Part shown: positions 35,898 through 43,682 of the stretch, one piece after another
How the letters are laid out: each line of letters opens with the position of its first letter
Numbering within the stretch: position 1 is the first letter of the stretch
Assembly (NCBI RefSeq): GCF_029278605.1
Contig: NZ_CP119574.1
Location: 1-64,000 of the forward strand
Reading direction: 5' to 3'
From: Cupriavidus sp. WKF15
GTDB taxonomy: Bacteria > Pseudomonadota > Gammaproteobacteria > Burkholderiales > Burkholderiaceae
Length of the DNA: 64,000 nucleotides
Made by a program: the position numbers and the translations under genes
Notes under the pieces: generated by a model
The model's database searches: none
The model's input: the letters and a program-made list of their open reading frames with translations, nothing else
Told to the model about the DNA's origin: nothing

Positions 35898-35938
35898 TTG
35901 ATCCAGCCCAAATCGCGGCCTCCGGGGGGAACTAGTCT
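35898..35938 (+). promoter_or_regulatory. FNR/CRP-like box plus -10, copy A (universal stress operon)
   Basis: TTGATCCAGCCCAA at 35898-35911 is followed by exactly 21 bases and TAGTCT (35933-35938). The same 14-mer plus ATC, at the same spacing to a -10-like TACCTT, occurs upstream of the gene at 42411 and the stress gene at 58184. A 14-base TTGAT-N4-NNCAA site placed 21-22 bases before the -10 matches class II FNR-activated promoters. The stress-protein start is 135 bases downstream. Confidence 0.65.
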
Positions 35939-36072
35939 GATAAGGAAGTCACTGCCGCAATGGCCACAGTGAGGTTTCCGCAAGCGGCCGTCGTGGTCAG
36001 CAAGGGCGAGGGCGGCAGGCTCCACTTGCATGCGGTAGTCATACCCGCTCTTAGCTCTAGCAAGGAGCAGAC

Positions 36073-36567
36073 ATGTACCAACGCATCCTGGTAGCCCTTG
36101 ACGGCGGCACAGCTTCCGAGGCCGCGCTGGACGATGCCATTCCACTTGCGCAGGCCATGGGTGCCGAGGTGGAGGTGATCTATGTGGTCGATGACAGCAG
36201 CCCGTTCCTTGACGTTACGGGGATGGACCCCGTCAGGCTGATCGATGACCTGGTTATGGTGGGGGAAAGCGTGCTCTCGGCCGCAGCGAACAAGCTCGGG
36301 CGGGCTGGCGTACGTCATTGCACGCGCTTGCTGAGCAAACACATGATCCGGGACGACATCGCAACGACCATCGTGGCGGAAGCTGCCGCATGGCCTGCAG
36401 ACCTGATCGTAATGGGCACGCACGGACGCCGTGGCGCACGCAGGCTAATCATGGGCAGCGTGTCCCGGGGCGTCATGGTCCGGACAACCCTGCCAGTGCT
36501 GCTGGTCTGTCAGGCCAGGGATGGCATCCACAGCCCGATTTCGTCTCACGGCAAGGAGTTAGCATGA
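36073..36567 (+). CDS. Universal stress protein (UspA family), ATP-binding type
   Basis: A 164-residue single-domain Usp. It starts MYQRILVALDGGTASEAALD and has the ATP-binding G-2X-G-9X-G(S) motif in GTHGRRGARRLIMGSVSRGV near residues 117-136. Such proteins bind ATP and support survival under energy or oxygen limitation. It follows FNR-like box A and overlaps the next gene by four bases (ATGA), so at least two Usp genes are cotranscribed. Confidence 0.92.
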   Translation: MYQRILVALDGGTASEAALDDAIPLAQAMGAEVEVIYVVDDSSPFLDVTGMDPVRLIDDLVMVGESVLSAAANKLGRAGVRHCTRLLSKHMIRDDIATTIVAEAAAWPADLIVMGTHGRRGARRLIMGSVSRGVMVRTTLPVLLVCQARDGIHSPISSHGKELA

Positions 36568-37400
36568 ACTACAGCAGCATCCTGGTTCATCTGGACCGCA
36601 ACAGGCACACGGCGAGCCGCCTTGCGCTCGCGTCGCAACTGGCGAACTCACATGACTGTCCGCTAATCGGCATCATGGGAGGCTTCGTTCCCGATCCGGC
36701 ATGGTTCTATCTGATGGACAATGCCGCGCTCTACATCGAAGCGGACCGGCAGCGCCGCCAGTTGGCAAAGGAAAGCATTCGTGACCAGTTCCACGAGGCG
36801 ACGAAACACCTGTCCGCCGGCGTGGAGTGGCGGTCGGCCGAGCATGATGTGCTGTCGATGGTGCTCCGGGAGTCGCGCGAGGCGGGCCTGATCATTGCTG
36901 GCCAGTACGATGCAAATGGCGAGGAGGGTCCAATCGCAACCCAGATACTCGAGGCCTTGCTGTTGGAAAGCGGCCGTCCGGTTCTTGTCGTCCCGTGTGA
37001 CGGGCGATTCCCTGCAACAGGTTCGCGTGTAATATTGGCATGGAATGGAAGCCGGGAAGCTACGCGAGCATTGCACGATGCGTTACCGATGATCGGCGGA
37101 GCGAAGGCACGCGTGGTATGCGCCCAGACTGCGGCCAAGGAGGCAAGGCCGGACGCGACGCCGGTTGCCCATGCCGTGCGTGTCCTCGAACGTCACGGTG
37201 TAGCGGTGGAAGTTGAACAAGGCCCCGGCGGTTCGGACCTGACCATTGGTGAACTGCTGCTGTCGCGAGCCGCCGACTTCGATGCGGACCTGATCGTCAT
37301 GGGCGCTTACGGCCACGGGCGGATGCGCGAGCTTGTACTGGGCGGCGTCACTCGCACCTTGCTGTCGTCGATGACGGTACCAGTATTGTTCTCGCATTGA
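36564..37400 (+). CDS. Tandem-domain universal stress protein
   Basis: A 278-residue protein with two Usp domains. The first (MNYSSILVHLDRNRHTASRL) has a degenerate nucleotide loop ending RPVLVVPCDG; the second (SRVILAWNGSREATRALHDA) ends with GAYGHGRMRELVLGGVTRT, an intact G-2X-G-9X-G motif. The ATG at 36564 overlaps the upstream stop and has GCAAGGAG before it. Longer in-frame extensions upstream overlap the first Usp gene and are not real. Likely part of the low-oxygen stress response. Confidence 0.92.
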   Translation: MNYSSILVHLDRNRHTASRLALASQLANSHDCPLIGIMGGFVPDPAWFYLMDNAALYIEADRQRRQLAKESIRDQFHEATKHLSAGVEWRSAEHDVLSMVLRESREAGLIIAGQYDANGEEGPIATQILEALLLESGRPVLVVPCDGRFPATGSRVILAWNGSREATRALHDALPMIGGAKARVVCAQTAAKEARPDATPVAHAVRVLERHGVAVEVEQGPGGSDLTIGELLLSRAADFDADLIVMGAYGHGRMRELVLGGVTRTLLSSMTVPVLFSH

Positions 37401-37428
37401 GTCCGGCATCGCTGCGCTGATGCCGGAC
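37401..37428. repeat. Perfect 10-base inverted repeat between stress genes
   Basis: GTCCGGCATC (37401-37410), loop GCTGCGCT, GATGCCGGAC (37419-37428) begins directly after the stop of the tandem Usp. There is no T-run, so it may be an mRNA 3'-stabilising or attenuating stem rather than a complete terminator. Confidence 0.55.
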
Positions 37429-37491
37429 CTTCGGCCGGCCGCAGTCTTGTGGCGGCACCTCACGGTTCGGGCATGCTGCGGGAGAAGCCAA

Positions 37492-37941
37492 ATGTATACG
37501 AGGATTTTAGTAGCGATCGACGGTAGTCACTGCGGCGGCCGTGGGCTGGATGAGGCCATAGGGCTTGCAGCGGCGAGTGGCACGGAACTGGACATTGTGC
37601 ACATTGTCGACGGTGGCTACGAGGAGCCAGAAGTACGTGCGAGCCTTGTACGGCAAGGGCACAGGCTTCTGGCAGAGGCACAGGCGCAGGCGCAGGCGGA
37701 GTCCAGACATGTGCGCAGCCAGGCAATCCGGATCGACGAGATCCTGACGCTTGGTGATACGGGCAAGCAGATTCAGCAGCTTGCGGAAGACCGCGGCGCC
37801 CAGATCATCGTGGCGGGTACGCACGGCCGCACAGGTATCGGGCGGGTATCGACGGGGAGCGTGGCGGAACGTTTGCTGCGCCATGGCAGCGTGCCCGCCT
37901 TGCTGATCAAGGCATCCCATCATGTCGGCGCGGCGCCCTGA
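37492..37941 (+). CDS. Universal stress protein (UspA family)
   Basis: A 149-residue Usp starting MYTRILVAIDGSHCGGRGLD, with the nucleotide motif GTHGRTGIGRVSTGSVAERL near residues 109-128. The start at 37492 gives the canonical N-terminus. It is separated from the tandem Usp by a stem-loop and about 90 bases, and is followed 43 bases later by a membrane-protein gene. Probably the same regulon. Confidence 0.92.
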   Translation: MYTRILVAIDGSHCGGRGLDEAIGLAAASGTELDIVHIVDGGYEEPEVRASLVRQGHRLLAEAQAQAQAESRHVRSQAIRIDEILTLGDTGKQIQQLAEDRGAQIIVAGTHGRTGIGRVSTGSVAERLLRHGSVPALLIKASHHVGAAP

Positions 37942-37984
37942 CTCCAGATCCCGCGGACATAGGACTCGGCATCCGAAGGCTAGT

Positions 37985-38773
37985 ATGGCGAATTCGTCCA
38001 TGGCGTCCGTGCAACCCCAAGGCGGGGAAGGGCGGGAGCCGGTGCTGGATGTGGTGGATCGTGTTTCCGAAATGTGCTTTGGTCTGTTTATGGCCCTGAC
38101 CTTTGTCGGCGCGGTCTCATCCGCGCGTGCCGGAGCAGATGCCAGCAGCGCAATGCTGCGTGCGGCACTGGGCTGCAACCTAGCCTGGGGGCTGGTTGAC
38201 GCAGTCATGTACCTCGTCCGCACGCTCGCAGGGAGAGGGCAGCGACTCACGCTTGCCATGGCCGTCAAGCATTCGGTAGATAGTCCAGCCGGCATCCGTC
38301 TCATTCGCGACACGCTCCCACGGGTCATGAAGACGCTGGTTCTCGATGCCGAACTGGAGGCCATTCGTGCCAGACTTGTCGCCGCAAGCCAGCCGGGGCG
38401 TCCCCGCCTGCATTGGGCCGATCTGCGTGGGGCGGTGCACATCTTCTGCATCGTTGTCCTGAGTACATTTCCAGTCGCACTGCCTTTCGTGCTGCTAAGC
38501 GACGTGCCGAAGGCCTTGCTTGTCTCGCGCGCATTGACGCTCGGCATGTTGTTTCTGGGAGGGATGGCGCTAGGACACTACTTAGGATTCGGGGCCACGG
38601 CGGCCGGACTCGGAATGACGGCTCTGGGGGGGGTCGCGCTGACCATGGCGATCATCGCGCTTGGGGCTGATGTGCGGCACGATTGCACGTATTCCCGCCG
38701 GATTCAGCAGAGAAACCATAGAGGCGTTTCTCAAATGGCCGGCAGCCGCTCACAGTACGAGTCGGGGGCGTGA
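37985..38773 (+). CDS. VIT1/CCC1-like integral membrane protein
   Basis: About 262 residues with four or five hydrophobic segments (CFGLFMALTFVGAVSSA, GCNLAWGLVDAVMYLVR, VHIFCIVVLSTFPVALPFVL, LTLGMLFLGGMALGHYLG, GMTALGGVALTMAIIALG). The first helix VSEMCFGLFMALTF and NLAWGLVDAVMYL resemble the iron/manganese VIT1 family, though conserved metal ligands are not obvious. The ATG at 37985 is taken. A basic 35-residue tail follows the last helix. The stop overlaps the next start (TGATG). A metal or stress role is inferred only. Confidence 0.65.
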   Translation: MANSSMASVQPQGGEGREPVLDVVDRVSEMCFGLFMALTFVGAVSSARAGADASSAMLRAALGCNLAWGLVDAVMYLVRTLAGRGQRLTLAMAVKHSVDSPAGIRLIRDTLPRVMKTLVLDAELEAIRARLVAASQPGRPRLHWADLRGAVHIFCIVVLSTFPVALPFVLLSDVPKALLVSRALTLGMLFLGGMALGHYLGFGATAAGLGMTALGGVALTMAIIALGADVRHDCTYSRRIQQRNHRGVSQMAGSRSQYESGA

Positions 38774-39129
38774 TGGGCCGATTGGGTGACTGTTATCGCG
38801 CGTATGTCATTTCCCGCCGAAGCGCGCAGGCAGCCGATCTCCTGTGGAGGTACTACGGTCTTAGGATCACCGACGAGATGCGTTACCGGTTGATGTGCCT
38901 CAGCGCTGGGGCCGGAGGGAAACTCGCGCCGCAAGCGCTAGCGATGCTTTACCTCACGGACATGCTGGATGAGTATGATGGCGATCCTCACGCCCCGATC
39001 ATCCACGCGAGCGTCGACTTTTTGCTGCGTCGCGCCACCGCCGCCAATACCCGGAACCTGCTGCGCGACTCCATCCGCTTTCAGCGCCTGCGGGAGATCG
39101 CAATGCGGAAATACGGCTGGGAGCCGTGA
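38773..39129 (+). CDS. Conserved hypothetical protein, coupled to the VIT1-like gene
   Basis: A 118-residue hydrophilic, largely helical protein (MGRLGDCYRAYVISRRSAQA, DLLWRYYGLRITDEMRYRLM, ending AMRKYGWEP). No domain is recognised. The ATG overlaps the previous TGA, which argues for a real, cotranscribed gene. Confidence 0.55.
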   Translation: MGRLGDCYRAYVISRRSAQAADLLWRYYGLRITDEMRYRLMCLSAGAGGKLAPQALAMLYLTDMLDEYDGDPHAPIIHASVDFLLRRATAANTRNLLRDSIRFQRLREIAMRKYGWEP

Positions 39130-39204
39130 TGTAGGCAATCATCTCCGGGCAAGGGACTGACGTTGGGAGAACATCGTATCCGCGATGCCCATTGGGAGCA
39201 AATC

Positions 39205-39676
39205 ATGGCTACCACCATCAAGGACTATCCCCTGTTGGTCTTCGTCGTGACGTTCTGTCTATTATGGCTGGCAGAAAAGATCGGAGCGATGGCCATCCGC
39301 GGTTTGCGCGGCCCGGCCGAAAATACCCGGCAGGACGCGGGTGTCATTCAGGCCGCGGTCCTGACATTGCTCGGGCTACTGATTGGCTTCTGCTTTGCGA
39401 TGGCGGTCAGTCGCTATGATCAGCGAAAATTCTATGAAGAGGCCGAGGCCAACGCCATTGGTACCGAATATGTCCGCGCGGGATTGCTGCCGGCGGCGGA
39501 TGCGGAGGCGGTGCGCGGCCTACTTCGCGAGTATCTGCAGCGTCGTCTGGAGTTCTTTACAATCCATGACACCGGCAGACTTCAGCAAATCGACTCCGGC
39601 GGCTCTGCACGCCCGTTTATGGTCGGTCGTGGAACGCAATGCCGCAGACCTTCCGGAGCAATTGCTGTCGGCGTAA
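39205..39676 (+). pseudogene. DUF4239-like membrane protein, N-terminal part, frameshifted and truncated
   Basis: From the ATG at 39205 the frame gives two membrane helices (DYPLLVFVVTFCLLWLAEKI; VIQAAVLTLLGLLIGFCFAM) and FYEEAEANAIGTEYVRAGLL, as in bestrophin-like DUF4239 proteins. One extra G near 39600 must be removed to continue as ALHARLWSVVERNAADLPEQ. The family should continue for another 80 or so residues with two more helices, but here the sequence changes to the tail of a TPM-domain gene at about 39660. The gene is therefore broken by both a frameshift and a deletion. Confidence 0.7.
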
Positions 39677-39948
39677 TGGCTGGCGCTATCGCGCTCTTCT
39701 TTACGATGTTTGGCGGCTCCCACATGGGCTTGCAGGGTTTCGGCGGTCGGGGCGGCTTCGGTGGTGGGTCTGGACGAAGCGGATTCGGTGGCGGCGGTAG
39801 TGGCTTTGGCGGCGGCGGCGCCTCGGGAAGTGGTGTTGGGGAATTTCCAGCGCATGGCGCGACATCTCCTGATGACGCACTGGCGAGTCATGCAGACCTT
39901 CCCGCGCGGATCCTTGCTCGCAGTCGAGCAGGCCATCGCGACCAGTGA
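39655..39948 (+). pseudogene. C-terminal tail of a TPM-domain (YgcG-like) membrane protein
   Basis: The segment AIAVGVMAGAIALFFTMFGG, followed by GGRGGFGGGSGRSGFGGGG and FGGGGASG, is the last membrane helix and glycine-rich tail typical of TPM_phosphatase-domain proteins. The catalytic-like TPM domain is missing. The normal stop after GGGGASGxW appears lost by a small indel, so the frame runs on to 39948 within the next gene. It is fused in sequence to the DUF4239 remnant. Confidence 0.7.
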
Positions 39949-40337
39949 GTCTACGCATATTGGTCAGCTTCGATTCGCTGTAGAGGGAGCGCTGAGCCTT
40001 TCAGCGCTTTAGTAAGGGGCTCACGGCACGTGAGCGTGCCATCGAGGTCTTTTTGCAGCTGCATGTTTGGGATACCGAACACAACAATGGCGTCTTGATC
40101 TACCTGTTGCTGGCAGACCGCAGCGTTGAGATTGTTGCTGACCGTAGGATCCGTGCGAGGGTGCAGCAAGGCGAGTGGGATGCCATTTGTCGAGAGATGG
40201 AGAACGCCTTTAGCCGGAACGAGTCGCCGCAGGGCGTGCTACGAGGCATAGCGGCCATTGGAGACCTCCTGGCAACACACTTTGCTGCGGGTGTTGGCGG
40301 TTCGGACAAATTACTCAACACGCCAGTGATTCTGTAG
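39854..40337 (+). pseudogene. Second TPM-domain gene with a one-base insertion
   Basis: The frame begins MARHLLMTHWRVMQTFPRGS and LLAVEQAIATSESTHIGQLR, then FAVEGALSLSAL and a TAG at 40010. Removing one T in the TTT at 40009-40011 continues it as SKGLTARERAIEVFLQLHVW, NNGVLIYLLLADRSVEIVAD and GVLRGIAAIGDLLATHF. That is the expected second TPM protein that usually follows the glycine-rich one. The total would be about 160 residues. Either a single-event pseudogene or a homopolymer sequencing error. Confidence 0.7.
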
Positions 40338-40572
40338 GCCGCGATAGATGACCAACCTGCTAGACAGCCCAAGATGAAGTCCGGAGCCTTGGGTGAATAG
40401 CGCCGGATAGGGGTCTGGCTGTGGGCTGTGCCGCCGTAGCACTCGACGCGACAGTTCTCCCAAGTTCTCGAACGTATCGATTGGCTGTATCCGTCAGCAG
40501 AACCCATGTTGACCTCGGGATGCTGCTCCGGCAGGTAATTGGCGTTGTAGGGGCGTCGGAGGAGGAGTGGCA

Positions 40573-40821
40573 ATGGATATGCACAATGCGGCACTGCGGG
40601 CCGCAACCGCGAGCGAGATCCGCGATGTCATCGGACCGATGGAGGATGAGGTGGTTGATAGGATCCTGAGCGAAGCGCCTACCACCGCCGAGGTTCTGGA
40701 AGCATTCACATGGCTCCGCTCTGACCAGCGACTGCAGCATCGTCCGGGCTTCGAACTGCAAGGCAAGGCTGCCCGTGTTCTGGAGATTCTGGAAAGCGAA
40801 GAGCCTGATTGGGGAGACTGA
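40573..40821 (+). CDS. Small conserved-looking hypothetical protein
   Basis: 82 residues (MDMHNAALRAATASEIRDVI, GPMEDEVVDRILSEAPTTAE, ending ESEEPDWGD). It is acidic and helical. A near-perfect GGAGGAG ribosome binding site lies 5 bases before the ATG, and coding character is good. The spacing of repeated Glu/Ala helices suggests a small DNA- or protein-associated factor, but no family is recognised. Confidence 0.6.
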   Translation: MDMHNAALRAATASEIRDVIGPMEDEVVDRILSEAPTTAEVLEAFTWLRSDQRLQHRPGFELQGKAARVLEILESEEPDWGD

Positions 40822-40945
40822 GCAGACTATAGCGCCATCACTCCCTGTGCCGACATGGGCCCGCCCTCCATTCGTCCGGGGTGGCGCTAGGCCAGATCGC
40901 GCGGCTCTCGACGGGGCGGTGGTGAATTCCCAATGGAAATGACAA

Positions 40946-40963
40946 TGGGGACCGAAGTCCCCA
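40946..40963. repeat. Stem-loop TGGGGAC-cgaa-GTCCCCA
   Basis: A perfect 7-base stem with a CGAA tetraloop, 125 bases after the small hypothetical gene. No T-run follows. Possibly an RNA processing or weak termination signal. Confidence 0.35.
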
Positions 40964-41097
40964 CCGGCTGTCTTCATCTACAAGGCTCCAGCGGCCCCGG
41001 CATTGGCCTTAGAAGCTGTTGCGAAATTACCAATAGGGTCTGTGAACTTTTTCGAGCCGGTGTTAACTTCCTGTCTTGTTTTGCCTGACAGGAAGCG

Positions 41098-41470
41098 ATG
41101 CCCGGAGAACTGATAGACGACGAACTGTGGTCACTCATCGAACCGTTGCTGCCGGCGAGAGCGCCGCGCAACCGCCGATATGCGGGACGCAAGCCGACGC
41201 CGGCATCGCCTGGAACCTTTTACCGCAAGAAATGGGCTGTGGCTCGGGCACCGCATGCTGGCGACGACTGGTTGCCTGGCAGGAGGCTGGCGTCTGGCAA
41301 CGCATCCACGAGACACTACTGTCCGAATTACGCCGTCGCGGCCAACTCGACATGGCGCGCGCCATAGTCGACAGCTCTTCGGTTCGCGCCATGCTGGCGG
41401 AAAAAAAACCGGCCCGAACCCAACGGCCAGGCGCAAGCTCGGCAGCAAGCATCACCTCATCGTCAACTAG
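41098..41470 (+). pseudogene. IS5-family transposase remnant (different element)
   Basis: The start MPGELIDDELWSLIEPLLP and APRNRRYAGRKP is a typical N-terminus of IS5/IS427-group orfA. The next frame supplies WNLLPQEMGCGSGTACWRRL, VWQRIHETLLSELRRRGQLD and VDSSSVRAM, and a third gives [20 protein letters not shown]. The catalytic core beyond SKHHLIV is missing. It abuts the alanine dehydrogenase fragment, so it is a frameshifted, 3'-truncated relic. Confidence 0.75.
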
Positions 41471-41841
41471 TGACGCGTGCGATGGTCGCCCGCATGAAGG
41501 CCAGCTCCGTTGTGGTGGACGTGGCGATCGATCAGGGGGGCTGCTTCGAGACCTCGCGCCCCCACCAGCCATACGGATCCGATCTATGTCGTGGACGGGG
41601 TGCTGCACTACTGCGTGACCAACATGCCGGCTGCCGTTGCCAGGACGTCCACCTTTGCTCTGAACAACGCCACCATCGGGGTATGCAATGGCGATCGCCG
41701 ACAAAGGCTGGTCCCGCGCACTCGGCGAGGATCCTTGCCTGCGAGCCGGTCTGAATATCTGTCGCGGTAACGTGACCTATGCGGCAATCGCGCGCGCCCA
41801 CGGCTTCGCGTATGTGCCAGCGGAACAGTTGCTGGCATGAA
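41468..41841 (+). pseudogene. Alanine dehydrogenase C-terminal fragment
   Basis: Pieces in different frames rebuild the last third of alanine dehydrogenase: [20 protein letters not shown] and [12 protein letters not shown], then [20 protein letters not shown] and [19 protein letters not shown], then [40 protein letters not shown] and AYVPAEQLLA with a stop at 41839-41841. The NAD-binding N-terminal two thirds are absent. The 5' break coincides with the end of the transposase relic, suggesting an IS-mediated deletion. Confidence 0.8.
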
Positions 41842-41916
41842 CCAGGCAGAAGCCGAACTCTGTTTTCCCGAGCTGATGTCGGCACAAGCCCAATTTTTGA
41901 ACTGGCTCTGGCGGCC

Positions 41917-42054
41917 CTCGATGCCCATCCGTTTTATCAGCGTCCCGACATGCCGACGGCCGGCCAGGATTCCCTCTAGCCCCAGAAGGCGAGACAGCAT
42001 GCGCGCCCCAGCGAACGGAGGCTCCAGGTGCAGTTCATCGATTCGGCGCATCAA
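41917..42054 (-). pseudogene. IS3-family transposase (OrfB) fragment
   Basis: On the minus strand about 46 residues read LMRRIDELHLEPPFAGARML, SRLLGLEGILAGRRHVGTLI, KRMGIE, which is the conserved N-terminal part of IS3-family OrfB. Neither flank continues the transposase. A small relic. Confidence 0.7.
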
Positions 42055-42262
42055 GCCACACTGCGTCGGCATGCCGAACGTGAGGCGAAGCACATTGATG
42101 TATGAGCGCCCCCTGTCTCCAAAATGGCGGCGCTGGAGAGTCCAATGCGCCCGTGAGCAGCGTAGGCGGGATGCTCGTCGCAGCATTCTCACCTCAAGGA
42201 TGCAAGGACCGGCTTCCTGCAAGCCGGCGAATGCGGCACGTACAGACGAAATGTCGGTCTTT

Positions 42263-42303
42263 TTGATCCAGCCCAAATCCGGGAGCCGCCCGCCAACTAC
42301 CTT
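42263..42303 (+). promoter_or_regulatory. FNR/CRP-like box plus -10, copy B (nitroreductase/exporter unit)
   Basis: TTGATCCAGCCCAA at 42263-42276, 21 bases, then TACCTT at 42298-42303. This is identical in box and spacing to copies at 35898 and 58018. It lies about 110 bases upstream of the nitroreductase-like start. Confidence 0.65.
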
Positions 42304-42410
42304 AGCTGCATGGGTCTTGCCGCCCGGGGCTCCGAGAGGATGACAGGCTTACGCCTTGCGTCCCGCCGAATCGGCGCGCTGGCATGGCCCCGGCAGTTCT
42401 GGAGACGAAC

Positions 42411-43016
42411 GTGACCCATCCTATTGTTTCAGCCGAAGCCGCCGTGGAGTTCGTGGACCTTCCCACGCCCCGGACCGAAGGTGGCATGCCGCTCCTTACG
42501 GCGCTTCACAACAGGCGCTCCACCAGAAGCTTCGCGCAGCGCCCCCTGGACGACGTGCTGCTGTCCACGCTGTTGTGGGCGGCCTTTGGCATCAGCCGTC
42601 CCGATAGCGGCCTGCGGACGGCGCCTTCGACCCTCAACTGGCAGGAGATCGATCTCTATGTCGCCTTGCCGGAGGGGCTCTACGTGCTCGAGCCTGTGGG
42701 CTGGCGGCTTCGCCTGGTGACCGGCGAAGACCTGCGGGCAGCCACCGGCTTGCAGGACTACGTGTCGACCGCGCCGCTGAATCTGGTCTATGTCAGCAGG
42801 TTGTCAAAGCTCGATGACGCCGATAAGCCGCTGCGCCGGTTCTATACGGCCCTGGATGCCGGTTACATCAGCCAGAACGTCTACCTGTTCTGTGCCGCGT
42901 CGGGCCTGGCGACGGTCGCACGAGGCCTGCTGGACCGCCGCGCGCTCGCAAGGGCAATGCGGCTGGATCCCGATCAGCGCGTCATCCTGGCCCAAAGCGT
43001 GGGCTTTCCCCCGTAA
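42411..43016 (+). CDS. Nitroreductase/SagB-type flavin oxidoreductase
   Basis: About 201 residues from a GTG at 42411 (GGAG six bases upstream); an ATG at 42384 is an alternative. The segment LLTALHNRRSTRSFAQRPLD is the typical nitroreductase FMN-contact start, followed by LLWAAFGISRPDSGLRTAPS, FYTALDAGYISQNVYLFCAA and GLATVARG. These FMN enzymes reduce nitro, enone or related groups, or oxidise peptide azolines in SagB relatives. It is first gene behind FNR-like box B and heads the phosphoribosyltransferase and exporter genes. Confidence 0.82.
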   Translation: MTHPIVSAEAAVEFVDLPTPRTEGGMPLLTALHNRRSTRSFAQRPLDDVLLSTLLWAAFGISRPDSGLRTAPSTLNWQEIDLYVALPEGLYVLEPVGWRLRLVTGEDLRAATGLQDYVSTAPLNLVYVSRLSKLDDADKPLRRFYTALDAGYISQNVYLFCAASGLATVARGLLDRRALARAMRLDPDQRVILAQSVGFPP

Positions 43017-43046
43017 CAGCCGGACAGATAACGCAAGGAGGCTGAC

Positions 43047-43673
43047 ATGTCTTTCATCGACAGGCAGGATGCCGCCAGGCAACTGGCGCGCGCGCTAAGC
43101 CGACACGCCGGCCAGCACCCGCTGGTGCTGGCCGTGCCGCGTGGCGCGGTGCCGATGGGCGCAGTCATTGCCGACGCCCTCGGGGCCGACCTTGACATCG
43201 TGCTGGTACACAAGCTCGGCGCGCCGGGCAATCCCGAGTTTGCCATCGGGGCCGTGGACGAGAGCGGCTGGACCTATCTGACATCTCATGCGGCCATGGC
43301 CGGTGCAGACCATGCATACGTCGACCGGGAGCGTGCAGCGCAACTCGAGGAGCTACGCCGCCGCCGCGCCCGCTACACACCGGGCCGCGAGGCAGTCAGC
43401 GCGGCAGGACGGCGGGTCATCGTCGTGGACGACGGCCTGGCCACCGGTGCATCGATGATTGCGGCTTTGCATTCTGCCAGAATGCAGAAGCCACTTCACC
43501 TGGTATGCGCGGTACCGGTGGCGCCGCCGCAGACGCTGGAGCGCCTGCGGCCGTATGCCGATGAAGTGGTGTGCCTCGAATCGCCACCGTCTTTCCGCGC
43601 GGTTGGTGAGTTCTATCGTGAGTTTCCCCAGGTCGATGACGAGCAGGTCGTGGCCGCCCTGAACGGGCGCTGA
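43047..43673 (+). CDS. Phosphoribosyltransferase-domain protein
   Basis: A 208-residue protein with the PRPP-binding motif RVIVVDDGLATGASMIAAL near residues 122-140 and an N-terminal ALSRHAGQHPLVLAVPRGAV segment. It belongs to the type I PRTase-like proteins often annotated as putative phosphoribosyl transferases and commonly found beside stress genes. The nucleobase substrate is unknown. AAGGAGG precedes the ATG. It lies 30 bases after the nitroreductase and 9 bases before the permease, so it is in the same operon. Confidence 0.88.
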   Translation: MSFIDRQDAARQLARALSRHAGQHPLVLAVPRGAVPMGAVIADALGADLDIVLVHKLGAPGNPEFAIGAVDESGWTYLTSHAAMAGADHAYVDRERAAQLEELRRRRARYTPGREAVSAAGRRVIVVDDGLATGASMIAALHSARMQKPLHLVCAVPVAPPQTLERLRPYADEVVCLESPPSFRAVGEFYREFPQVDDEQVVAALNGR

Positions 43674-43682
43674 GTCCGGAAT

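Noticed and set aside
36318..36563. N-terminal extension of the tandem universal stress protein
   Set aside because: It overlaps the preceding Usp gene, is Arg/His/Gly-rich and lacks Usp features; the ATG at 36564 has a good ribosome binding site.
39163..39948. Single 261-residue membrane protein with glycine-rich tail
   Set aside because: The frame is a chimera of a DUF4239 start and a TPM tail with an intervening frameshift segment; listed as two pseudogenes instead.
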